From positions 310,001-374,000 of the forward strand of contig NZ_QJKM01000003.1 in NCBI RefSeq assembly GCF_003425685.1: 64,000 bases of DNA, written 5' to 3'. The DNA comes from Rhizobium terrae (lineage in GTDB: Bacteria > Pseudomonadota > Alphaproteobacteria > Rhizobiales > Rhizobiaceae). This document shows positions 30,447-40,689 of the stretch, piece after piece. A program made the translations under genes and the position numbers. The notes beneath the pieces are model-generated. The model did not search any database. It saw only the letters and a list, made by a program, of their open reading frames with translations, and was not told the origin of the DNA. Position 1 is the first letter of the stretch. Each line of letters starts with the position of its first letter.

Positions 30447-30583
30447 GCGGTATGCCCCCAGGATGGAATCGCAAAGCTACATTGGCAGCAGGCTGGCGCC
30501 GCGCAAGTGGTATGACACGAGATATCTGGCACGCATCTATGAAGAAAAAATCATCATACTTCACGAAAATTTAGGGACTTGCG

Positions 30584-30598
30584 GAACACATATGGAAC
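30584..30598. promoter_or_regulatory. LexA (SOS) box upstream of lexA
   Basis: GAAC-ACATATG-GAAC is a perfect match to the alphaproteobacterial LexA operator (GTTC-N7-GTTC on the opposite strand). It lies 48 bp before the lexA ATG, where it would allow autorepression. The second half site also begins an imperfect GAAC-N7-GTCC (30595-30609). Confidence 0.85.
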
Positions 30599-30645
30599 AT
30601 ATAGTGTCCGTTCTGGATTTGTTTCCGACTCTCAGGGTGCCAACG

Positions 30646-31368
30646 ATGCTCACGCGCAAACAACAGGAATTGCTTCTGTTCATTCACGAACGCATGAAGG
30701 AATCCGGCGTCCCGCCTTCCTTCGACGAAATGAAGGACGCGCTGGACCTCGCGTCCAAATCCGGCATCCACCGCCTGATTACCGCGCTCGAGGAACGCGG
30801 CTTCATCCGCCGCCTGCCGAACCGGGCGCGCGCGCTCGAAGTCATCAAGCTGCCGGAAGCCTATTCGCCGAGCATTCAGCCGCGCCGCGGCTTTTCGCCC
30901 AGCGTCATCGAGGGCAGCCTCGGCAAGCCGCAGCCGGTCGCGGCACCCGCCCCCGCAAAACCTGCCAACGACGACACTTCGAATGCCACGACCGTTCCGG
31001 TGATGGGCCGCATCGCGGCCGGCGTGCCGATCTCGGCAATCCAGAACAATACCCACGACATCGCGGTGCCCGCCGACATGCTGGGCTCCGGCGAACATTA
31101 TGCGCTGGAGGTCAAGGGTGATTCGATGATCGATGCCGGTATTCTCGACGGCGACACCGTGATCATCCGCAACGGCAACACGGCCAATCCGGGTGATATC
31201 ATCGTGGCGCTGGTGGACGACGAAGAAGCCACGCTGAAGCGCTTCCGCCGCCGTGGCGCCTCAATCGCGCTCGAAGCCGCCAACCCGGCGTACGAGACCC
31301 GTATCTTTCCGCCCGATCGGGTCAAGGTCCAGGGCAAGCTCGTCGGCCTCATCCGCCGCTACCACTGA
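30646..31368 (+). CDS. lexA: SOS repressor LexA
   Basis: Self-cleaving repressor of the SOS regulon. The 240 residues contain an N-terminal winged HTH (about 1-66, [15 protein letters not shown]), an Ala/Pro linker (about 70-115), the A-G cleavage site at about 125-126 (GRIAAGVP), the catalytic serine at about 160 ([10 protein letters not shown]) and the catalytic lysine at about 198 (EATLKRF). The ATG at 30646 gives the conserved MLTRKQ start. Autoregulation is supported by the upstream GAAC-N7-GAAC box. Its 3' end overlaps the comEC C-terminal frame by 20 bp in convergent orientation. Confidence 0.97.
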   Translation: MLTRKQQELLLFIHERMKESGVPPSFDEMKDALDLASKSGIHRLITALEERGFIRRLPNRARALEVIKLPEAYSPSIQPRRGFSPSVIEGSLGKPQPVAAPAPAKPANDDTSNATTVPVMGRIAAGVPISAIQNNTHDIAVPADMLGSGEHYALEVKGDSMIDAGILDGDTVIIRNGNTANPGDIIVALVDDEEATLKRFRRRGASIALEAANPAYETRIFPPDRVKVQGKLVGLIRRYH

Positions 31369-33963
31369 CGATCTGCCGGAGCGGCTGAGGCAAGGTCGAA
31401 TCGAAGGCCTGACTTCTCCAGTCGTAGTGGCGATGCCTGTTCCAGGGGCGCTCCCGCCCGATCAAGGCGGCTTCGATCCGCCAGCGTCGGGGATCAGTCG
31501 CGCCGCCGAGGGAAATTTCCAGCGCACCGGTCTTGCGGAGCGTGTCGCCGTTGATCATCAGCGCGCCGGAGCGGCAGCGGTCGAAACGGGCGCGTGGCGC
31601 GACCACGATATGAGCGGCGTCGCAAGCGGCGCCGGCGTAGCGGCTGTCCTCGATGGCGGCGACGACGAGGCCTTCCACGGTTTTTGCGGCACACCAGGCA
31701 CGCGCAACGCAGATGAAGCGGCCTGCGGGCGCCTGCTTGATGCCGCTCGCGCCGTTTCCGTCTCCTGCTTGGTCAGGTCGCGGCGTTCTTCGGCTCTTCG
31801 GTCCGGAGGTTTTCCATCGGAGGCCTTTCGTTCGAGCGGTTTGGTGTCCGGAGGGATGGAGGTCTTCAGGTCGGCGACAATGGAACCGGCCGATCGCGTG
31901 ACGGGCGCGACGTCTCCGGCCGGCGACAATTCGCGGGAAGGCGGCGGGCGTGGAGAAGACGACAATTCCGGCCTTGCGGGATCACCGATCAGAAGCGCGC
32001 GTTTCCACTGGTCGTAGATGAAGTCGGGCGGGCGGGTGCGGTTCGTGGCAATGCCCTCCCCTTCGGCCAGAGCCACCATCGTCCCGTCTTCGGAGATCAA
32101 CAGGTCCGGCAACGGCATCAACCGCTCCTGCCAGGAGAGTGCGACGGCCAATGCAAGCAGCGGAATGCCGCACAACCGAAGCGGGGTCCTGAGCAGCGTC
32201 AGCAGCAAAAAACCCAGCGTGGCGACGGCCAGGAACCAGGAATGCTGGCGGCCGACGCCGACATCGCCGCCCCAGGCAGCCACGTGTTCGGCAATTACGA
32301 TCACCGCCTCCAGCCCAAGCCCCATGAGCTTCAGGAACGGCCCGTCGAGGCCGAAGGGCATCAGCAGCATGCCGATCAGTCCGGCCGGCATGATGACGAA
32401 GGATATCACCGGCATGGCGGCAAGGTTGGCTGCTAGGCCATAAGTGGCGATGCGGTGGAAATGTTCGACCGAGAAGACCGCGGTGGATATCCCGCCGATC
32501 AGCGAGGTCACGAAGATGCCGGCGGCGAAATTCCAGGACGCCAGAACAGGTGCCACCAACGGGTGACGGAACGGCAGAGGCTCGGGATCGCGACCTTCGG
32601 CCCGGTGTTTCCAAAGCGCATAGCCGGCCACGAGAGCGGCCGTGGCGGCAAAGGACATCTGGAAGCTCGGGCCGAGGATCTGCGAGGGCGAAATGGCGAT
32701 GATGATCAAAGCAGACAATGCCACATTGCGCAGGCTGATCGACGGCCGGTCGAAGAGAACGGCGACGAGCATCACCGCCATCATGATATAGGCGCGCTGA
32801 GCCGAAACGCCGAAACCGGAGATCAGATAATAGGCGGTCGCCATCGCCAGAGCGCCAAGAGCGGCAATCTTCTTGACCGGATAGGCCTGGGCAAAACCGG
32901 TGAAGAGCGAAAGCAGAGTGCGGACGCCGACGAAGAAGATGCCCGCGGCAAGCGCCATGTTGAGACCGGAGATCGCGACGATATGCGCAAGCCCCGAAAG
33001 CCGCAGAGCCTCGGTCGTCTCCATGGAGATCGCCCGGCGCTCGTCGGTCACGATCGCTGCGGCAAAGGCGCCCGCATCGCCCGGCACCGTCTCGCGGATT
33101 CGGGTGGCGATCGCGCTGCGCAGATCGAAGATCCACCGTTCGAAGCCGGCCGCCCACGACGATGCCGCGGCTTCGCCAGCCTCTTTTTTAGGCACCCCAT
33201 AGAAGAAGCCGACTGCCCCGATGCCATCGAAATAGGAAGAGAAGGCGAAATCGTTAAGCCGGGGCAGCGCCGGTCCCGAAGGGGGCGACAGGCGCACGCG
33301 GCCGCGGATCGTCTCGCCGGTCTCCAGCGGCTGGTGCCGCGCTCGGGCCAGAAGCGACACGCGCCCGGGCTCACGCCGGACCTTCGGCTCCGCCGTGCCC
33401 GTAACCGTGACGACGTAACGCCAGCGCCCCGCCGCATCGATCTCCCGCCGTTCGACGATGCCGGTCAGCTCGGTCGTGACCGGAGAATCGATGAGGACCG
33501 TGCCGTGCCGCCAGGTCTCCAACTCCGCCAGCATCATTCCGGCCAGGAAAAGCGCCAGTGCGAAAAGGAGGGAACGGCCCGTTCCGGAGCGATTGCGGGC
33601 GACCGCCGCCAGCGCCCCCGAGACAGCAAATGCGACGAAGAGCGGCCAGAAGGCCGGGCTCCCGGCCAGGAGAAACCAGAAAGCCGCTCCCGCTCCGATG
33701 ATGACCGGCACAAAAAGGAAGCCGTGGCCGTGGGCAACTTCCCGCTCCAGCATGCCCGGCACGGTGCGCCACAGGCGGCGGAGCGCGGCGTGCGCGGGAC
33801 GGCGCTCGGTGTGGACCGGCGGGCGTTCGTGAAGAACCGACACATCCGGATGTTCCCTCCGCTGCAGCGAGTCGGTCCCGTCTTCGTCAGGCGGCCGGCG
33901 ATGCGCCCCTGATATCAGGCTCCCTGCCTTGCGGAGCTTGAAAAACGCTGTTTCCTCCGCCAT
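31349..33963 (-). pseudogene. comEC: ComEC/Rec2-family DNA uptake channel gene, frameshifted
   Basis: The 5' frame (33963 to about 31745) encodes the DUF4131-like N-terminal region, several membrane helices and the Competence domain (for example HIVAISGLNMALAAG and SAQRAYIMMAVMLVA). It then reads EERRDLTKQETETARAAS and afterwards continues only as low-quality Pro/Arg/Ser-rich sequence to a stop at 31558. The expected C-terminus (GRFICVARAW, GLVVAAIEDSRYAGAACD, RKTGALEIS, WNRHRHYDWRS) is encoded in another frame ending at 31349. The shift falls at about 31730-31765 and looks like loss of one base in GC-rich sequence. The start is uncertain (ATG 33963, or a TTG at 33990). Real inactivation, or a sequencing error. 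Confidence 0.75.
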
Positions 33964-34250
33964 GAAATGCCCAACCCGCCCCGCCGCCAAACGCTCGACG
34001 CCACAACCTGCGCGCTTCCCGGGCGGCCGTCAACCGCCCGGCAAAACTCAGCAATCCTAAGGGCCTGAGGCGGGTTGCAACACCAAGTTGGAGACCCCGG
34101 CACAAGCCTCTGCCCAATAATTTTTCGCGCTGCACAAAATGCCGTCAGGACAGCTTGGCATCAGCTTTCGGATCATATAGCAAAGCTGTGGACGCTTAAT
34201 TCTTGTGGCGCTTTTAGGGCGCCATGCCGCCAAAAGGTTGGAGGATCAGC
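33964..34250. other. Intergenic region between comEC and gltA
   Basis: About 290 bp with no gene I can support. It contains CCGGGCGG-ccgtcaa-CCGCCCGG (about 34018-34040), a strong hairpin, and the putative gltA promoter. In several rhizobia I recall gltX at this junction; it is not present here. Confidence 0.45.
34154..34181 (+). promoter_or_regulatory. Possible gltA promoter
   Basis: CTTGGC at 34154-34159 and TATAGC at 34176-34181 are separated by 16 bp and lie about 70 bp before the gltA ATG. The CTTG-type -35 fits rhizobial sigma70 promoters. Pattern match only. Confidence 0.4.
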
Positions 34251-35540
34251 ATGACGGATAAAAGCGCAAATCTGGTAATCGGTGACAAAAAAGTCGATCT
34301 GCCGATCAAGTCGGGCTCCATCGGCCCCGACGTGGTCGACATCGGCGCCCTCTACAAACATACCGGCACCTTCACCTACGACCCGGGCTTCACCTCGACG
34401 GCGTCTTGCGAATCCAAGATCACCTATATCGACGGCGACGAAGGCATTCTTCTGCATCGCGGCTATCCGATCGAACAGCTTGCCGAGCAGGGCGACTTTC
34501 TGGAAACCTGCTACCTGCTTCTCTACGGAGAATTGCCGACCGCTGCCCAGAAGAAGGATTTCGACTATCGCGTGACCCACCACACGATGGTGCATGAGCA
34601 GATGAGCCGTTTCTTCACCGGCTTCCGCCGCGACGCCCATCCGATGGCCGTCATGTGCGGCTGCGTCGGCGCGCTTTCGGCCTTCTATCACGACTCGACC
34701 GACATCACCGATCCGCACCAGCGCATGGTCGCTTCGCTGCGCATGATCGCCAAGATGCCGACGCTTGCGGCGATGGCCTACAAATACCATATCGGCCAGC
34801 CCTTCGTTTACCCGCAGAACAACCTGGACTATGCGTCGAACTTCCTGCGCATGTGCTTTGCCGTTCCGTGCGAAGACTATGTGGTCAACCCGGTTCTGTC
34901 GCGCGCCATGGACCGCATCTTCATCCTGCATGCCGACCACGAGCAGAACGCCTCGACCTCGACTGTCCGCCTCGCCGGTTCCTCGGGCGCCAACCCGTTC
35001 GCCTGCATCGCGGCCGGCATTGCCTGCCTCTGGGGCCCGGCTCACGGCGGCGCCAACGAAGCGGCGCTCAACATGCTGATGGAAATCGGCACGGTCGACA
35101 AAATCCCGGAATACATCGCCCGCGCCAAGGACAAGAACGACCCGTTCCGTCTGATGGGCTTCGGTCACCGCGTCTACAAGAACTACGATCCGCGCGCCAA
35201 GATCATGCAGAAGACCACGCATGAAGTTCTCGGCGAACTCGGCCACAAGGACGATCCGCTGCTGCAGGTCGCCATGGAACTGGAGCGCATCGCGCTGACC
35301 GATGAATATTTCATCGAAAAGAAGCTCTATCCGAACATCGACTTCTATTCGGGCATCACGCTGAAGGCGATGGGCTTCCCCACCACCATGTTCACCGTGC
35401 TCTTCGCTCTCGCCCGCACCGTGGGCTGGATCGCCCAATGGGCCGAAATGATCGAAGATCCGCAGCAACGCATTGGCCGCCCGCGCCAGCTCTATACCGG
35501 CGAACCGCAGCGCGACTACGTGCCGATTTCCAAGCGCTGA
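34251..35540 (+). CDS. gltA: Citrate synthase
   Basis: First enzyme of the TCA cycle; type II hexameric citrate synthase of 429 residues. Motifs include the N-terminal beta-rich domain typical of Gram-negative enzymes, LLYGELPT, the catalytic histidines in [15 protein letters not shown] and [15 protein letters not shown], and [14 protein letters not shown]. The ATG at 34251 is preceded by GGAGG at good spacing; an upstream in-frame ATG at 34224 has no SD. A strong rho-independent terminator follows 40 bp after the stop. Confidence 0.98.
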   Translation: MTDKSANLVIGDKKVDLPIKSGSIGPDVVDIGALYKHTGTFTYDPGFTSTASCESKITYIDGDEGILLHRGYPIEQLAEQGDFLETCYLLLYGELPTAAQKKDFDYRVTHHTMVHEQMSRFFTGFRRDAHPMAVMCGCVGALSAFYHDSTDITDPHQRMVASLRMIAKMPTLAAMAYKYHIGQPFVYPQNNLDYASNFLRMCFAVPCEDYVVNPVLSRAMDRIFILHADHEQNASTSTVRLAGSSGANPFACIAAGIACLWGPAHGGANEAALNMLMEIGTVDKIPEYIARAKDKNDPFRLMGFGHRVYKNYDPRAKIMQKTTHEVLGELGHKDDPLLQVAMELERIALTDEYFIEKKLYPNIDFYSGITLKAMGFPTTMFTVLFALARTVGWIAQWAEMIEDPQQRIGRPRQLYTGEPQRDYVPISKR

Positions 35541-35580
35541 TTACAGCCAGCGGATTTCAGTCCGTTTAACTGCCGAATGA

Positions 35581-35608
35581 ACACCCGCAACTCGATTGCG
35601 GGTGTTTT
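35581..35608 (+). terminator. Rho-independent terminator of gltA
   Basis: Arms ACACCCGCAA (35581-35590) and TTGCGGGTGT (35596-35605) enclose a five-base loop and are followed by a T-run. It sits just after gltA and before the methyltransferase gene. Confidence 0.85.
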
Positions 35609-35648
35609 GCATTGTGCTCTATCCTGCCGCCAACGGGAGGAGCGTGGA

Positions 35649-36224
35649 ATGACGGACTGGAAAGCCTACCAGCAACGCACGGCCGATGGCAGGCCTCGCG
35701 AGACGCTGGAGCGGGCGCTGAAGCTGTTTGAAAAACCGGGCTTGGCCATCGATCTCGGATGCGGGGCCGGCCGCGATACACGGGCACTTCTTCAAAGCGG
35801 TTTCCACGTCACGGCGCTTGACGGCGAGACTTCAGCCCTAGTCAAGCTGCGGCAGCAACTGCCCGAAGAAGCACGTGAACGATTGACCATCGTCCGCGAC
35901 ACGTTCGAGACCATGAATCTTGCAAAAGCGGACCTCATCAATGCCAGCTATTGCCTGCCCTTCGTCGATCCTGCGAGGGCCGAGGTGGTCTGGAAAAACA
36001 TCGAGAACGCGCTGCCGCGGGGCGGCGTGTTTTCCGGGCAGTTCTTCGGTGTCAACGACGACTGGGCGACAAGCGGGCTCTGGATCCTGGCAAGGGCCAA
36101 GCTGGAGGAGATGCTGTCGACATGGGAGGTGGTCTGGTGCAGGGAGGAAGACACTCAGGGCATGACGGCGATGGGCGCCGAAAAGCACTGGCACGTATAC
36201 CATGTCGTCTGCCGCCGTCCCTGA
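35649..36224 (+). CDS. Class I SAM-dependent methyltransferase
   Basis: A 191-residue Rossmann-fold methyltransferase with motif I IDLGCGAGRDTRALL at about residues 34-48, the acidic ribose-binding residue after beta-2 (TALDGE) and a motif IV-like region (ADLINASYCLPFVDP). Overall it resembles small TehB-like or generic methyltransferase-11/25 proteins; the substrate is unknown. The ATG at 35649 is preceded by GGGAGGAGCG, a good SD. It is separated from gltA by a terminator, so it needs its own promoter, and it is convergent with lpxB (15-bp gap). Confidence 0.8.
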   Translation: MTDWKAYQQRTADGRPRETLERALKLFEKPGLAIDLGCGAGRDTRALLQSGFHVTALDGETSALVKLRQQLPEEARERLTIVRDTFETMNLAKADLINASYCLPFVDPARAEVVWKNIENALPRGGVFSGQFFGVNDDWATSGLWILARAKLEEMLSTWEVVWCREEDTQGMTAMGAEKHWHVYHVVCRRP

Positions 36225-36239
36225 AGGCGAACGTTCCGG

Positions 36240-37412
36240 TCAGCGGGATTTCTTCTCATCCAGAAGCCGGAGAACGATCCCCGCGGCCGCTTCGCCGGGC
36301 GGCACCGGAACCTGCAGCCTCTGCCAGGTCAGATCGAAGCCTTCCATTATCGCGCGCCGTTGCGTGGTGTCGGACGACAATCTTTCCGCCCAGCGGCAGA
36401 GGCTGCCAGGCCGCACCACCTCATTGACGTATTCCGGCACCACGGCGTAATCGGCGATGAGGTTGGGAAGCGCGCCCGACCACGTCTTGATGCGTTTGGC
36501 CAGCATGGTGATCAGCCAGTCGGTCTTGTAGGCGGAAACGACCGGGATGCCCGCAAGGCCAAGTTCGAGGATCACCGTGCCGGATGCGGCGATCGCGGCA
36601 TCCGCTTCCGCAAAGGCCGCCCATTTCTCTTGCGTGTCCGCGGTGATTTCGGGCTGGATCGGAAGTGCCGCTGCAAGTTCACGGACCATGGCCTCCCGGC
36701 GGGGCACCGTCGGCAGCAGGAAACGGGTGGGACCGTTGCGAGACGCGAATTCACGGGCCGCCTCGCCGAAGACCGGCAGAAGCGCCTTGATCTCGGCAGA
36801 GCGCGAGCCGGGCAGGAGCAGGATGGTTTTCTGCTCGTCCTTCGCCTTTACCGGCCGCTCGGCCCGAATGGCCCTGACCTTCAGCAAGGATGGGTCGTCG
36901 GTCAGGCGGTGGCCGACGAAGGTGGTCTCGGGGCCGCCCAGGCGCCTCATGGCCTCCGGCTCGAAGGGCAGCACCGCCAGCACATGGTCGATATAACCGA
37001 GCATGGCCTTGGCGCGATATTCCTTCCAGGCCCAGACGCTCGGGCAGACGTAATCGACAATCGATAGATCGGGCAGTGCGGCACGCACTTTCCTGGCGAC
37101 GCGATGGGTGAAATCGGGGCTGTCGATGATGACCAGCACGTCCGGCTTCGCCGCGACGATCGCCGCGGCGGTCTGGTTGATCCGCCGGATCAAGTTCGGC
37201 AGGCGCGCGAGCACCTGGGTCAGCCCCATGATCGAAAGCTCCGAAAAGTCGAAGAGCGACTTCAGGCCCTGTGCTTCGAGAGATTCGCCGCCGACGCCGA
37301 CGAGTTCGACCGGGCCATCGTGGGCCTCCTTCAGGGCCGCAATCAGATCGCCGCCCAGGAGGTCACCGGAAACTTCGCCGGCGATGACGCCGACCTTCAG
37401 GGTCTTGACCAT
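36240..37412 (-). CDS. lpxB: Lipid-A-disaccharide synthase LpxB
   Basis: GT19 glycosyltransferase that joins UDP-2,3-diacylglucosamine and lipid X to the lipid A disaccharide. The 390 residues begin KVGVIAGEVSGDLLGG and include YVCPSVWAWKEYRAK and the C-terminal nucleotide-binding region with SGTVILELGLAGIPVVSAYK. The ATG at 37412 has GAGG six bases upstream; a GTG at 37424, which would overlap lpxI, is an alternative. It is the last gene of the lpxD-fabZ-lpxA-lpxI-lpxB cluster. Confidence 0.96.
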   Translation of the reverse strand: MVKTLKVGVIAGEVSGDLLGGDLIAALKEAHDGPVELVGVGGESLEAQGLKSLFDFSELSIMGLTQVLARLPNLIRRINQTAAAIVAAKPDVLVIIDSPDFTHRVARKVRAALPDLSIVDYVCPSVWAWKEYRAKAMLGYIDHVLAVLPFEPEAMRRLGGPETTFVGHRLTDDPSLLKVRAIRAERPVKAKDEQKTILLLPGSRSAEIKALLPVFGEAAREFASRNGPTRFLLPTVPRREAMVRELAAALPIQPEITADTQEKWAAFAEADAAIAASGTVILELGLAGIPVVSAYKTDWLITMLAKRIKTWSGALPNLIADYAVVPEYVNEVVRPGSLCRWAERLSSDTTQRRAIMEGFDLTWQRLQVPVPPGEAAAGIVLRLLDEKKSR

Positions 37413-37420
37413 CACAATCC

Positions 37421-38302
37421 TCACAATCCTCCCGGGGACAGGCCCGGATCGATGCCGCAGACGAACAGGCCGGCGGCGTCGGCCACGGCGATCATCCTTG
37501 CCTCTTCCAGCACCAGCGCACGTCCGGCTTCTATCGCAATACCGGCAAGTCCCGCCTTGATGGCGTTCTCCACCGTCGAGGGGCCGATGGTCGGCAGATC
37601 GGCGCGCATATCCTGCTGCGGTTTGCAGAGCTTGACCAGCACGCCCTTGCGGCGGGCCGAAATGCGGCCTTCGGCGCGCAGAGCAGCTACGCGCTCCAGC
37701 ATCCGGTCAGTCCCCTCCACGCCTTCAAGGGCCACGACGCGACCGCCGACGCTGACGGCTCCCTGGCCGATATCCAACTCGCCGAGACGACGGGCAGCCT
37801 CGACCGCCTTCTCGATATCGCGGCGATCGTCCTGCGACGGCTGATGAGCGCCAAGCGGCCCGGTTCTCGCCAGAAGCCCCGCCACGATCTCGTGGGCGCC
37901 GAGCACCTTGCAACCCATTCCCTCGATGAGCTTGATCACCATCTGCAGGACGGAATCGTCGCCGCCGGAAAGAAGCGTGCGGACAACCGAGGGAATTTTC
38001 AGGATGGTGCGGAAGGTCGGATGGATGTCGCGCCAATCGGGGCGGCGGGCGACGCCGCCGGAGAGGATGACACGGGTCACGCCCTTTTCGCGAAACAGGC
38101 GCTCGATGGCGGCAAGATCGCCGACCCCGACGGAGACCATCTCGAAGTCTTCAAAGCTTTGATCGGCCTCGTTCGCGAGCGCGACGACGAGAGGCATTTC
38201 GCCGGTTTCCCGTGCAGCTCTCGCGACATGCAGCGGCAGAAAGCCCTTCCCGGCGATGATCGCCAGCCGGCCCTTCGGCGCAAGGCTCGGGAGGCCGGCC
38301 AT
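37421..38302 (-). CDS. lpxI: UDP-2,3-diacylglucosamine pyrophosphatase LpxI
   Basis: Hydrolyses UDP-2,3-diacylglucosamine to lipid X. LpxI (DUF1009) replaces LpxH in alphaproteobacteria. The 293-residue protein has GRLAIIAGKGFLPLHVA at the N-terminus, ILSGGVARRPDW, and in the C-terminal DUF1009 domain the motifs LGAHEIV, VALEGVEGTDRM, CKPQQDMRADLPTIG and IEAGRALVLE. It sits between lpxA and lpxB with minimal spacing, as in other rhizobia. Confidence 0.95.
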   Translation of the reverse strand: MAGLPSLAPKGRLAIIAGKGFLPLHVARAARETGEMPLVVALANEADQSFEDFEMVSVGVGDLAAIERLFREKGVTRVILSGGVARRPDWRDIHPTFRTILKIPSVVRTLLSGGDDSVLQMVIKLIEGMGCKVLGAHEIVAGLLARTGPLGAHQPSQDDRRDIEKAVEAARRLGELDIGQGAVSVGGRVVALEGVEGTDRMLERVAALRAEGRISARRKGVLVKLCKPQQDMRADLPTIGPSTVENAIKAGLAGIAIEAGRALVLEEARMIAVADAAGLFVCGIDPGLSPGGL

Positions 38303-38308
38303 GACGGC

Positions 38309-39124
38309 TCAGCCCTTGCCGCGGAACGGCGAGGAAATGGCGCGATCGCTGTCGGCGGCGATGAAGTCGAGGATCTCGATCACTTCCCTGCAATCCGTAT
38401 ACTCATCGCGAATGGCCGCCGCATTGGCGCGGATGTTACCCTCGCCCTCGAAAATCTGCTTGAAGGCGCGGCGCACCACATGGATCGTCGAACGTTCGAT
38501 GCCGGCGCGCGTCATGCCGACGACGTTCAGTCCGCCGAGAATGCCGGGATTGCCGTTCAGCATGCCATAGGGAATGACGTCGTAATTGACGGCCGTCAGC
38601 CCCCCGATGAAGGCCTGCCGGCCGATGCGCGTGAACTGGTGCACGGCGCAACCGCCACCCAGAATGGCGCGATCGGCGACATACACGTGACCCGCCAGCA
38701 TGACATTGTTGGACATGATGATGTCGTTGCCGAGCTGGCAGTCATGCGCGACATGTGAATTGGCGAGGAAAAGGCAATTGTTGCCCACCACCGTCCTGCC
38801 GCCGCCGCCGACCGTGCCGCAATTCATCGTGACGCCTTCGCGCATGACGCAATTATCGCCGACCGTCAGGCTGGAATTTTCACCCGCCTCGTGAAGGCTC
38901 TGGGAAACGCCACCGATCACCGCCATCGGAAAAATCCTGCCGTTGCGGCCGATCTCCGTATTGCCGGTAACAACAGCGTGCGAAATCAGCTCGACGCCAT
39001 CCTTCAGCACAACGCGCGGCCCCACATGCGAGAACGGCCCAACGACAACATTCTCGCCGATCACGGCGCCGTCCTCCACCACCGCCAATGGGTGGATGCG
39101 CGCACTGGCCGCGATTTTGCTCAT
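38309..39124 (-). CDS. lpxA: UDP-N-acetylglucosamine acyltransferase LpxA
   Basis: Transfers the first 3-hydroxyacyl chain in lipid A synthesis. The 271-residue left-handed beta-helix protein shows hexapeptide repeats from the N-terminus, the catalytic-His region [18 protein letters not shown], and the C-terminal helical domain ([20 protein letters not shown]). Its ATG overlaps the fabZ stop as ATGA and lpxI follows after six bases, so these genes are translationally linked. Confidence 0.97.
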   Translation of the reverse strand: MSKIAASARIHPLAVVEDGAVIGENVVVGPFSHVGPRVVLKDGVELISHAVVTGNTEIGRNGRIFPMAVIGGVSQSLHEAGENSSLTVGDNCVMREGVTMNCGTVGGGGRTVVGNNCLFLANSHVAHDCQLGNDIIMSNNVMLAGHVYVADRAILGGGCAVHQFTRIGRQAFIGGLTAVNYDVIPYGMLNGNPGILGGLNVVGMTRAGIERSTIHVVRRAFKQIFEGEGNIRANAAAIRDEYTDCREVIEILDFIAADSDRAISSPFRGKG

Positions 39125-39585
39125 TCTTCGCCCTTACGCATCATCGCGCCGATATCGGCTTCGGCCACGAGAACGCCATCGACCTTGGCATCACAGTGAA
39201 ACTTCCAGATATTGCCGCGCTGCTTTTGCTTGACGACGTGATATTCGACGCGATCACCCGGCACGACCGGCTTGCGGAAGCGGGCATTGTCGATCGTCAT
39301 GAAATAGACGAGATAACCGCCCTCGCCTTCCTTGCGGGCACAGATGGCGCCGGCCGTCTGGGCCATACCTTCCACCAGCAGCACACCGGGCATGATCGGC
39401 CGTTCCGGAAAATGGCCGGTGAAATGCGGCTCGCTGGCAGTCACATTCTTGATGCCGATCGCGGAATTGTCGCCGTCAATCTCGATGATCTTGTCGACCA
39501 GCAAAAACGGATAGCGATGCGGCAGCAGCTTCATGATTTCCTGAATGTCGGCCGCACCGAGCACCGGCTTGGTCTCATCAGTCAT
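39121..39585 (-). CDS. fabZ: 3-hydroxyacyl-ACP dehydratase FabZ
   Basis: Dehydrates 3-hydroxyacyl-ACP in fatty acid elongation and competes with LpxA for its substrate, hence the shared operon. The 154-residue hot-dog protein has [14 protein letters not shown] and the catalytic His/Glu motif [20 protein letters not shown]. The ATG at 39585 is preceded by a GGAGAGAAG stretch; a GTG nine codons upstream is less likely. It overlaps the 3' end of lpxD by eight bases. Confidence 0.97.
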   Translation of the reverse strand: MTDETKPVLGAADIQEIMKLLPHRYPFLLVDKIIEIDGDNSAIGIKNVTASEPHFTGHFPERPIMPGVLLVEGMAQTAGAICARKEGEGGYLVYFMTIDNARFRKPVVPGDRVEYHVVKQKQRGNIWKFHCDAKVDGVLVAEADIGAMMRKGEE

Positions 39586-40642
39586 TTTTCTTCTCTCCTC
39601 TGCGCTTTTCACGCTCGTCGGAATGCGCCATCTTTTCCGCCATTTCCCGCAGAAAATCCTTCATCGGACGAGCCGGTATGCCGCCATAAACCACGCCGGG
39701 GGGAACGCTCCCGACAACTCCGCTGAACGCGGCAAGCTGTGCACCATCGCCGATCGAGATATGCCCGTTGATCGCCGCGGCTCCACCAATCAATACGCCA
39801 TTGCCCACTGTCGTGGAACCGGCAATGCCGACGCCTGCCGCAATGCCGCAATGCCGGCCTATGCGGACGTTATGGGCGATCTGCACCTGATTGTCGATCT
39901 TCGTTCCTTCGCCGATGACCGTATCGTCCATCGCACCCCGGTCGATCGTCGTGTTGGCGCCGATCTCGACATTGTCCTGGATGATGACGCGTCCGACTTG
40001 CACGATCTTCAGCATGCCTCTCGGGCCTGGCGCAAATCCGAAACCGTCCTGCCCGACGCGCGCGCCATTATGGATGATCACGCCATTGCCGATCAGCGCC
40101 GCAACGATGCTGGCACCGGCGGCGATGGCGCAGTCGCGGCCAATCTTGACGTCAGCGCCGATGACGCTGCCCGCGCCGATGCGGGTGCCGCTGCCGATCT
40201 CCGCCCGCGCGCCGATCACCGCCATGGGTTCGACCTCGACGCCGGGCTCGAGCCGCGCCGTCGGATCCACGAAAGCGGCTGGGGAAATTCCCGTCGCGGA
40301 CGTTACCGGAGACGGACGCATGGCGAGCGGATGCAGAAGCGCACCAGCCAAAGCAAAGGCCGCATGCGGCGCCTTCGTCAGCAGAACGGGAATATGATCC
40401 GGGATCATGCTGCTGACCGCGGGCTCGCAGATGATCGCCGATGCGCGGCAGGTTGCCAGCTCATGCCGGCTCTTGCGGGACAGGATATAGCAGACCTGCC
40501 CTTCGACCGCCCGCGAAACGGGTGCCACCGACCGGATCATCCGTCCGCCGGCGCTCTCGTCCAACAGCTCTGCCCCAAGATGGGCGGCCAACTCACGCAG
40601 GCTCACGCCACCATGGGGCGGAAAGAATTCATTGTGGTTCAT
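39578..40642 (-). CDS. lpxD: UDP-3-O-acylglucosamine N-acyltransferase LpxD
   Basis: Adds the N-linked 3-hydroxyacyl chain to UDP-3-O-acylglucosamine. The 354-residue protein has an N-terminal uridine-binding domain (about 1-110) and a left-handed beta helix of hexapeptide repeats (about 115-310) with [18 protein letters not shown] and the catalytic-His region [15 protein letters not shown]. The frame is open further upstream, but the ATG at 40642 gives the family N-terminus ([20 protein letters not shown]) and has a GGAG site. It follows bamA by 47 bp. Confidence 0.96.
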   Translation of the reverse strand: MNHNEFFPPHGGVSLRELAAHLGAELLDESAGGRMIRSVAPVSRAVEGQVCYILSRKSRHELATCRASAIICEPAVSSMIPDHIPVLLTKAPHAAFALAGALLHPLAMRPSPVTSATGISPAAFVDPTARLEPGVEVEPMAVIGARAEIGSGTRIGAGSVIGADVKIGRDCAIAAGASIVAALIGNGVIIHNGARVGQDGFGFAPGPRGMLKIVQVGRVIIQDNVEIGANTTIDRGAMDDTVIGEGTKIDNQVQIAHNVRIGRHCGIAAGVGIAGSTTVGNGVLIGGAAAINGHISIGDGAQLAAFSGVVGSVPPGVVYGGIPARPMKDFLREMAEKMAHSDEREKRRGEKKND

Positions 40643-40689
40643 AGGCCAAGCTCCAGAACAGATTTCCGCCCGGCCAGCGGGCGGAATGA

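Noticed and set aside
30583..30612. EcfG-type extracytoplasmic sigma promoter (GGAAC-cGTT) at lexA
   Set aside because: Spacing between GGAAC and CGTT is too long (21 bp) or too short (10 bp) for the known consensus.
33887..34135. Frames upstream of comEC as a remnant of gltX
   Set aside because: Translations show no aminoacyl-tRNA synthetase motif (no HIGH or KMSKS-like signature).
34173..35468. Long minus-strand open frame opposite gltA
   Set aside because: No family resemblance; gltA on the other strand is certain.
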